Under the pieces are notes generated by a model, which made no database searches, was not told the DNA's origin, and was given only the letters and a program-made list of their open reading frames with translations. Positions 60,201-64,000 of a stretch of 64,000 nucleotides of DNA are shown here, piece after piece. The stretch is taken from contig JAVHWA010000074.1 in the NCBI GenBank assembly GCA_032160165.1, positions 1 through 64,000 on the forward strand, in the 5' to 3' direction. Positions within the stretch are counted from its first letter, which is position 1, and each line of letters starts with the position of its first letter. This DNA is from QHXM01 sp032160165 (GTDB lineage: Bacteria; Acidobacteriota; Blastocatellia; Pyrinomonadales; Pyrinomonadaceae). The translations under genes were made by a program, and so were the position numbers.

Positions 60201-60310
60201 TTTGCTTCGTTTACACGAAGAGTTGTGCGGGCTGATGAGAGTTGAGAAAAAAGGAGGGAGACGGTGAAGAAGCTAAATAGGAGAATCACCCAGTAACGGC
60301 GTCGCATCAT
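54233..60310 (-). CDS. Alpha-2-macroglobulin family protein with inserted GspG-like and carboxypeptidase-regulatory-like modules
   Basis: The 2,025-residue exported protein starts with a signal or anchor helix ('YWVILLFSFFTVSLLFSQLS'). Macroglobulin beta domains follow, including 'STDKPIYQPGQTLHIRTLVF' (MG2, about 250). Residues about 836-1110 hold three copies of a module with 'DPWG.P(F/Y)' and a later 'SAGADKRFDTDDDF'-type loop, the signature of the calcium-binding end of GspG pseudopilins. Residues about 1144-1230 are a carboxypeptidase-regulatory-like beta domain. The A2M core ('ETLVWQPALETDSQGRAKID') and the thioester site 'RPHGCGEQTISSTYPN' (Cys1499, Gln1502) follow, so proteinase trapping is plausible. 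A heptamer array sits in frame at residues 1747-1774. No penicillin-binding protein gene (pbpC) is adjacent. Confidence 0.88.
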   Translation of the reverse strand: MMRRRYWVILLFSFFTVSLLFSQLSSARTTLRVNEANTRVLLEDKQTSVSLSVDNPTGQVLPAHIFIEVLDPEGKIVTTAARDETLKKGTSAIALPLTLQLSNANASDRDEILWYRLRYRVLPFSGPTEKAEGIVSLSEITPDLFHVSVVSPKRASEGTRYRAQVRTTHPITSHAIKDASIVGTMELDNGDQKLTLKAVGLTDAAGYAALDFDLPKKIEDDGDIDLKVVARRGLLVEEAEDEVEVDRGAQIFVSTDKPIYQPGQTLHIRTLVFDATKHAIGDREATLEIEDPENKSVFDADLKTSRFGVASADWNIPDNLRLGSYSIKVTLDGDDDSEGYTYVKISRYDLPNFAVQVNPDHPFYLPGQNAAIEVHADYLFGHPVKRGHVRIVRETERHWNYQEQKWETGEGREYEGEADERGVFTANIDLAEETDKLLKEDYSRYHDLSYAAYVTDPTTNRTEQHRFDLRLTKSAIHVYVIEADSSQTTDFPLRFYLSTYYADGTPAQCEVSISADVTTTSTDAATLNSYEQPLRTIKTNRYGVAKVSSLVVPARQVSGDETTLTFLAHDAKGTSGRQTNSFSYYSRPVIRIDTDKTLYRKGEPLQTQIVASEPEMKVIVDVWQGPTVIRSTLVQLHNGRASLVVPYSKAFKDNVLITAYSYSGSLSEDRYNTPSAAHSVLYPRERDLKLDIRLDQTEYKPGEDAHAEFTVRDAAGRSIESALGVVIFDKAVEERARTDNEFGSKYSFYYAYNSLNGYEGGLSGLTTRDFIKLDLSKPVPEGMDLVAEVLFSSSSYSPHVFGGREYSLDQREIFSKLIASQVKPTEDALAARYSTKMEYPADETSLRRMLADAGLDLDQQRDPWGMPFRASFDMERELDVMKIESAGADKRFDTDDDFLAARAAWPYFRPLGEKLNDVVWQYHKRTGGYVHGAEILQSELSARNIDWSAQHDRWGKPFALDFGLSGTNFTVAVKSGGPNRKFETSRDASSDDFVVWTAFVDYFFEKREEISAALADHYKWTGLFPQTDKEFSATLERSHVNLDKSPDPWGHNYYVATSSDPRFGVPFTIQTYSTYEDAAKKQTEVSPLTQQNNLIRIRSAGADGKPGTSDDFDVAALSRSQIVSLSKGQHSLRGNATSTLGGASGAITGTITDPQGAVVPDATVTATNLSSAVVYQTTTDENGRFTLGNLPAGTYNVRFESPGFQQYIVNDVPVRSSNITKLDGNLTVAGTSASVEITSGRGELINATQSEVGYSVVRTNNFSAEYGKSAGAIQMSTPRLREYFPETLVWQPALETDSQGRAKIDFKLADNITTWKMAVIGSTIDGEIGVIEKEIRAFQPFFIEHDPPRVLTEGDEIQLPVVLRNYMDKPQAIELTIKPEAWFALLGPERKRSEVPSGDSSRETFDFRAISSVNDGKQRITAIGSNANDAIEKPVTVHPDGEERAVTASGILNESTLLELKLPTELIKGTLRGELKIYPNLMSHVAESVNGILQRPHGCGEQTISSTYPNLLILRFNKGMGLQSPISIKAQQYLDEGYKRLLNYRAASGGFSYWGGREEANFALTAYALRFLIDAREFLQVDEAVINGARDFLIKQQLANGSWSSSSQYAPSQNASSEDLVLTSYLARIIASGEANGSSVGEKSQSATSGPVQTPTLAALKRALDFLRLRIDGANDPYVLASYVLAASDSGEVSQTGIAIAKLRRLSQKQADGTISWDIETGTPFHGWGRAARIETTAIVLQALNRYCGLRNADCTLEDGDSVNPRSAIRIPQLLDGGLLYLIRQKDRYGVWESTQATVNVLNALVTIFSNQDPGNALAAGGDGLVEISVNGRSAASVSIPAGRLNNPILVDIGPLLAPGANTVELRRNKASRLASVQAVSTFYVPWSYAQAAHRANAANSPLNLAVSFSKNQTAINEEIVCKVEAVGRNYGGMLLAEIGLPPGADVDRASLERAMTDSGWSLSRYDVLPDRLIVYLWPQAGGTKFEFKFRTRFGLTAQSAPSLLYDYYNPEARVVVPPTRFVVK
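54990..55070. repeat. Heptamer-array hairpin inside the alpha-2-macroglobulin gene
   Basis: Arms AATTGCG GAATTCG GATTGCG GACCGCG (54990-55017) and AATGTGC AATCCGC ATTTCGC AATCCGC (55041-55068) lie in the coding region without breaking the frame. They encode a Cys/Asp/Arg-rich insert ('YCGLRNADCTLEDGDSVNPR') in the thioester domain. Confidence 0.82.
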
Positions 60311-60599
60311 GCACCTCCAACGGCAACCCGGGATGCAGACAATCGTGGGCCTGGGGAGGAGCTCCTGTTATCTTGCGTTTGACTGTTGCAATTCGCAGAC
60401 CTAATAAGCCAGGGCTTCGATTTTCGAATGAGATGCGGAATCCGGACGTTACGTTGTTGAGGTAATCAGATTTCTATCCAAAAAATCGGATAACGGTGAG
60501 TTGAATGACCGGACCTGTCACGTCTGGCTCAAGTTCGAGCAGCCGGCGCAGATCCTGAAGAAAGATTTAGCCACGGCGGAGCTGCCCTCACCAGTTATT

Positions 60600-60707
60600 A
60601 AACGCAGAGGTCGCGGGGGCCGCAGAGTAAGAATCGCGAAGAAAAGATGGTGGCTTCGCTGTTTTCAATTCTTCGTTTCTCAGCGACCTCCGCGTTCTCT
60701 GCGTTTA
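60600..60707. repeat. Hairpin of 9-mer arrays (unit CGCAGAGGN)
   Basis: The left arm AAACGCAGAGGTCGCGGGGG onward (60600-60628) pairs with CTCAGCGACCTCCGCGTTCT onward (60678-60707). The units are the same as those at 40094-40120. Confidence 0.75.
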
Positions 60708-60732
60708 AAATCTGATGCTAAATAGCGGCGGC

Positions 60733-60871
60733 CACACAGAGGGCACAGAGGCCAAATGAAGAGTTTTGAGGTTTGAGTTTTGAATTCTGAATTAAGTGAA
60801 AGACGAAAGCTGCTTTCAATTCAACATTCAAAATTCAGAATTCTTATCTGCCCTCTGTGTTCTCCGTGGTT
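60733..60871. repeat. Nested hairpins: 9-mer arrays enclosing a heptamer array
   Basis: The outer arms are CACACAGAGGGCACAGAGGC (60733-60752) and GCCCTCTGTGTTCTCCGTGG (60850-60869). The inner arms are GTTTTGA GGTTTGA GTTTTGA ATTCTGA (60763-60790) and TTCAATT CAACATT CAAAATT CAGAATT (60815-60842). The inner element has a 7-bp unit, the outer a 9-bp unit. Confidence 0.8.
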
Positions 60872-60928
60872 AACTACCGTGTTTACTAGCCGTGCCATCT
60901 TCTGGAAAGCGTTCTATACTACTCAGCA

Positions 60929-61294
60929 ATGAAACTTCACTTTACGAGACTGAATCACGTCCAAATCTGTATCCCGCCCGGCGATGAAGACAAGGCAAGG
61001 GACTTCTACGGCGGGTTGCTGGGCCTCGAAGAGATTGAGAAGCCGGAAGCTCTAAAACCTAATGGCGGGCTTTGGTTCGCGATCGCGGATATTCAGCTGC
61101 ACATCGGCGCCGAAGAACCCGTCGCCAAATCAAAGCGTCATCCTGCATTTGAGGTTGAGGGGCTGGAGCAGATCAGAGCATACCTCAGCGAGAACGGCGT
61201 CAAGATTAAAGAAGAGACCAGGGTCCCCGGAATGAACCGGATCTCGTTCTTCGACCCTTTTGATAACAGGATTGAGTTGATGGAGAAGGTTTAG
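60929..61294 (+). CDS. VOC family protein (glyoxalase/bleomycin-resistance fold)
   Basis: The 121-residue protein is one vicinal-oxygen-chelate unit of two beta-alpha-beta-beta-beta modules: 'LNHVQICIPPGDEDKARDFY' (first metal-ligand His), 'GLWFAIADIQLHIGAEEPVA' (second ligand position) and 'NRISFFDPFDNRIELMEKV' (final Glu). Such enzymes are lyases, isomerases, dioxygenases or resistance proteins; the substrate cannot be told. It is a single gene between the repeat-rich gap and the convergent histidine kinase gene. Confidence 0.88.
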   Translation: MKLHFTRLNHVQICIPPGDEDKARDFYGGLLGLEEIEKPEALKPNGGLWFAIADIQLHIGAEEPVAKSKRHPAFEVEGLEQIRAYLSENGVKIKEETRVPGMNRISFFDPFDNRIELMEKV

Positions 61295-61328
61295 CCGCAG
61301 CGTTGGAAGCCGACACGGCGCGCTAGCG

Positions 61329-64000
61329 TTAAGTTTCAGCCGGAGGCCTGACCGCATCCGCCTTCCGCAAGGTAAACCTCGTCCCTCCGCCTTCCAGTTT
61401 CGACCAACTCACTTCAGCTTCAATCAAGCTGGCGCGCGCGCGTATGTTCGCCAACCCGCGACCCTTCCTTACCTTGCCGGCTTGCGGATCAAAGTCGCGC
61501 CCGTTGTCTTCCAGCGTTAGTAGAAAATCTCCTTCTGCGGACGTCGCCACGCCCAGCTTCACGTTGGTGGCCGAGGCGTGACGAGAAATGTTGCTGACGG
61601 CTTCCTGCAGGATTCGATAAATCTGCATCTGAGTTGCGCGCGAAAGATTAATTCGCTCATCCAGTCCTTCATCGGCCACAAACTCGTATTCAAACTTGCT
61701 CTCGCTCGGCAGATGGGTGACCGCGTTCGACAGCGCCCATTCAAGCGCCGCGCTGAAGCCGACGTTTTCCAGGACGGAGGGACTAAGGTCTTCACAGATT
61801 CGTCGAATCTCGTTGGAGATCCCTTCGATCTCCGAGCGGAAGACGGCGGGGGCCGCTTGCTTGTCTTCGCCTCCATTCGCAGGCAACTGGTCCGTCAGCA
61901 TCAGCAAGTGGCGCAGGTCGGCAAGCGTTTGATCGTGCAGGTCGCGCGCTATGCGGCGACGCTCGGCCTCGGTTTCGTTGGCGAGCTGCATTCGCGCGTC
62001 CGCAAGTTGAAGGTTTGTGTCTTTGAGCGTTGCTCCGGTCCGCGCCAGCCTTCGGTTCTGTCCATATCCCCACCAGAGCGCAAGCAACGCGAGCGCGAGC
62101 AACACGGACAAGAGCGCGGTCGTCCAGGGAAATGGAGCGCCGGCAACTCTGAAACCGAATTCGAGAGGCGCAGACTCGATCAGGTCTTTTGAAAAAGCTC
62201 GCGCGACGACCCGATAATTGCCGGGGCGCAGGGCTTCCATGGTGAACTGTGCGTCTCGAGAAAGTTTCTGGCGAATCAGTTTGCCGCCTGAGTCGTATAG
62301 TTGAAACGCATATTGAAATTGCTCTGGGAACGTTCGGCTGCTTGTGGCCGCCACATCGAGCAAGAGACCGTTCTGCGGGTATTCGAGGCTCAAACCCGAG
62401 CGCAGCTCGCTGACCTGATGCACGCGTTGCGCGACAATGCGAACCGCCGCGAGCGCCGGGGCTATGCGGCTGGGAATGTAGCGAGCAACTCCGCGGTTGG
62501 TGCCGATGAGCACTGACTCGGTCCCGCTCGCATCTTTCGTTTCCAGGATGGCAAACTCACTCTGCGAAGGCAGACCCTGCTCCGCATCGAGTCTGGAAAT
62601 GACGGGGCCCAGCTTATCGTCGAGCAGGACCTTTAAAAGGCCCCCTCCGGCGGTTGGACACCACACGACGGTCTTGCCTGCGGGCGCCGACGCGGGAACC
62701 AGGTTTCGCGCATCGACTCCGTGCACGACCTCCTTCAATTCCCCCGCGTGTAGCAGGTAGAGCGCGCGGGCCGAGGCAATCAGGAAATTGTCGTTCCCCG
62801 CGTCGTGGACGGAGAACACCCCACTGCCTTTGAGTTTCTCAAGTGCAGGCACCGTAGTGACCGTCTTTCCATCGAAGATGAAAACGCCGGCCAACGCCGT
62901 TCCGATCCAGAGCTTCCCGGTCTTGTCCTCGCTCACGCTAACGACGTCGCGGGTGCGCGGGTCCGCCTGAGCATCCGGCCAGATAAGCGCGCGCTCGTTG
63001 CCACGAAGTCTTTCGAGGCCACGTCCGAATACTGCAACATAGACTGAACCCCGCGTCTGGGCGATAGCTCGTATGGCGTCGGTCGAGCCCGATCCCGCGC
63101 TCGACGCTTCTATTCGTCGTAATCGCAGCGCGCCTTTGCTCTCGCCGGCGTAAAGTCCGGCTCCTGTGCCTACTAGTAAACGCCCGCCCGGCTCCTCTGC
63201 GATCGCAAATACCGGAGCCTGAGATATCTCCTGATCAGGTTGCCACGCCGCAGCTTTCGCGTCATAGCTGAAGAGCCCTCGATTTGTTCCAGCCAGGATT
63301 TTGCCGTCGGAAGTCTGAAAGAGCGCGCGCACAAAGTTGCTTTCAGCGTTGTCGGAAACTGCCTCGACGCGGGCCGCATGCGAATCGTAACGACAGACGC
63401 CACGATCCGTGCCGAACCAGATCACTTCTTCCCGGTCGATGAAGATTGCATAGATGCGATTCGAGCGCAGTCCTCCCGCAGTGCCTTCAAATGTAAATCG
63501 CTCGATAAGACGGGTGGATGTGTTGAAGTGAAATACCCCTCGTCCGTCCGTGCCCACCCACATGTCGTCTTTTTGTCCGGCAAGTAGCGAAGCAACCGTG
63601 CCCAGACCTGTTCCGACCTTTGCCGGTCGGTTGACGTCCGCCGCTTGAAAAAGTCCACTGTCTTCGGCTTTCGTCTTCGCGCCGTACCAGAGGTGGCCCT
63701 GCGAATCTTTCTCCAGCGCATAGACGAAGAAGGGACGAGGGGTGCTGCGAATCTCGCTGACTTGATCGTTCTCGATGGCTATCAGGCCGCGCGTAAGCGT
63801 TCCGGCGTAGAGGATATTGTCTTTCGTCGCCAGACTGGTGAGATTGAGCGGGCCGGGCCGCTCGAAGTCCGCGCTGGTCAAAGGCTTTTCGGGAATGGTC
63901 TTCAGCTCGAGCGAGCCGTCCGGTTTTGTGCGGCAATCGAAGATCACGCCCTGTTCGCTTGCCAGAATCGCGCGCCCGGGTTCTGGGGCGATGATGCTTG
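61329..64000 (-). CDS. Sensor histidine kinase with N-terminal two-component-regulator propeller (5' end outside window)
   Basis: The visible 889 residues are the C-terminal part of a large hybrid sensor; the frame is open to the last base, so the true start lies beyond 64000. Propeller repeats of the Reg_prop type come first ('DDMWVGTDGRGVFHFNTSTR', 'VIWFGTDRGVCRYDSHAARV', 'ILAGTNRGLFSYDAKA'), then a Y_Y_Y domain ('YAFQLYDSGGKLIRQKLSRD'), one membrane helix ('ALLSVLLALALLALWWGYGQ'), a HisKA_3 dimerisation helix with the phospho-His in 'RRRIARDLHDQTLADLRHLL', and a HATPase domain with 'YRILQEAVSNISRHASATNV', 'LEDNGRDFDP' and 'GRGLANIRARASLI'. This is the NarX/DesK-like class that pairs with LuxR-type regulators. 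The partner is not in the window. Confidence 0.92.
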   Translation of the reverse strand, partial: SIIAPEPGRAILASEQGVIFDCRTKPDGSLELKTIPEKPLTSADFERPGPLNLTSLATKDNILYAGTLTRGLIAIENDQVSEIRSTPRPFFVYALEKDSQGHLWYGAKTKAEDSGLFQAADVNRPAKVGTGLGTVASLLAGQKDDMWVGTDGRGVFHFNTSTRLIERFTFEGTAGGLRSNRIYAIFIDREEVIWFGTDRGVCRYDSHAARVEAVSDNAESNFVRALFQTSDGKILAGTNRGLFSYDAKAAAWQPDQEISQAPVFAIAEEPGGRLLVGTGAGLYAGESKGALRLRRIEASSAGSGSTDAIRAIAQTRGSVYVAVFGRGLERLRGNERALIWPDAQADPRTRDVVSVSEDKTGKLWIGTALAGVFIFDGKTVTTVPALEKLKGSGVFSVHDAGNDNFLIASARALYLLHAGELKEVVHGVDARNLVPASAPAGKTVVWCPTAGGGLLKVLLDDKLGPVISRLDAEQGLPSQSEFAILETKDASGTESVLIGTNRGVARYIPSRIAPALAAVRIVAQRVHQVSELRSGLSLEYPQNGLLLDVAATSSRTFPEQFQYAFQLYDSGGKLIRQKLSRDAQFTMEALRPGNYRVVARAFSKDLIESAPLEFGFRVAGAPFPWTTALLSVLLALALLALWWGYGQNRRLARTGATLKDTNLQLADARMQLANETEAERRRIARDLHDQTLADLRHLLMLTDQLPANGGEDKQAAPAVFRSEIEGISNEIRRICEDLSPSVLENVGFSAALEWALSNAVTHLPSESKFEYEFVADEGLDERINLSRATQMQIYRILQEAVSNISRHASATNVKLGVATSAEGDFLLTLEDNGRDFDPQAGKVRKGRGLANIRARASLIEAEVSWSKLEGGGTRFTLRKADAVRPPAET

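Larger units (their letters stand above)
60311..60928. other. Long intergenic gap (618 bases) with three repeat hairpins and no gene
   Basis: The gap separates the alpha-2-macroglobulin gene (minus strand) from the VOC gene (plus strand). Bases 60311-60560 hold the promoter side of the former; nothing specific was recognised there. 60600-60871 is filled with hairpin repeats. The plus-strand open frame 60501-60725 is mostly repeat translation and was not accepted. Confidence 0.6.

Noticed and set aside
60501..60725. A 74-codon plus-strand frame in the gap after the alpha-2-macroglobulin gene
   Set aside because: Most of it is translation of 9-mer repeat arms, and it has no RBS.
61578..62192. 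A 204-codon plus-strand frame opposite the histidine kinase gene
   Set aside because: It is antisense to the HisKA_3/HATPase region, which is well supported.

Overview
The window reads as chromosomal DNA of a free-living Gram-negative bacterium, most likely an Acidobacteriota (Blastocatellia-like). The clues are a VWFA protein of the acidobacterial type, a carboxypeptidase-regulatory-like module of the acidobacterial type ('GTITDPQGAVVPDATVT') inside an alpha-2-macroglobulin, a very large cyclic beta-glucan synthase, outer-membrane lipoprotein machinery and many small secreted proteins. The assignment is by eye from protein style; no search was run. No rRNA, tRNA, prophage, IS transposase or CRISPR array was found.

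Layout. 1-5332: end of a tRNA methyltransferase gene (trmL-like), typA/bipA, a GNAT acetyltransferase and a secreted PQQ-type propeller. 5653-14529: a 2,958-residue cyclic beta-glucan synthase (GT84-glycoamylase-GH94). 14598-20371: thiE, a PilT-type ATPase, an MJ0042 zinc ribbon fused to a degenerate receiver, a CDF metal exporter, a small orphan ORF and a LarA-type racemase. 20430-25194: two secreted proteins, a GlcD-type FAD oxidase, an HD phosphohydrolase and a K+/H+-exchange-related protein. 25319-29626: a compact Lol-like lipoprotein-transport locus (LolB/LolA-like lipoprotein, FtsX-type permease, LolD-type ATPase, small membrane protein, LolA-like carrier). 29804-36481: radical SAM/SPASM protein, VWFA protein, then on the minus strand pyruvate kinase, GH15 glucoamylase, TlpA-like thioredoxin and YacG. 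36558-45997: Crp/Fnr regulator, receiver-GGDEF cyclase, coiled-coil membrane protein, M50 protease, HU, signal peptidase I, Yip1-TPR protein, carA and a small exported protein. 46124-54153: small secreted proteins including a TonB C-terminal domain, AI-2E permease with two PilZ proteins, VanZ-like protein, acetyl-CoA synthetase, a small lipoprotein and a GntR-type regulator. 54233-64000: a 2,025-residue alpha-2-macroglobulin with unusual inserted modules, a VOC protein and a propeller-type sensor histidine kinase cut by the window end.

The most striking non-genic signal is a set of intergenic hairpins whose arms are degenerate tandem heptamers (unit 7 bp, sequence different at each locus). 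At least ten loci carry them. They often begin at or overlap a stop codon, are sometimes nested inside one another, and sometimes contribute codons to genes (GlcD tail, CarA stop, an in-frame piece of the alpha-2-macroglobulin). A 9-10 bp-unit version and a separate set of short perfect palindromes (REP-like clusters) also occur. Together these occupy most of the longer gaps between genes.

Functionally the window combines envelope biogenesis (Lol-like locus, SPase I, M50, alpha-2-macroglobulin, TonB), surface motility and c-di-GMP signalling (PilT, GGDEF, PilZ) and carbon metabolism (pyruvate kinase, acetyl-CoA synthetase, GH15, GlcD, LarA). Most genes stand alone or in pairs rather than in long operons.
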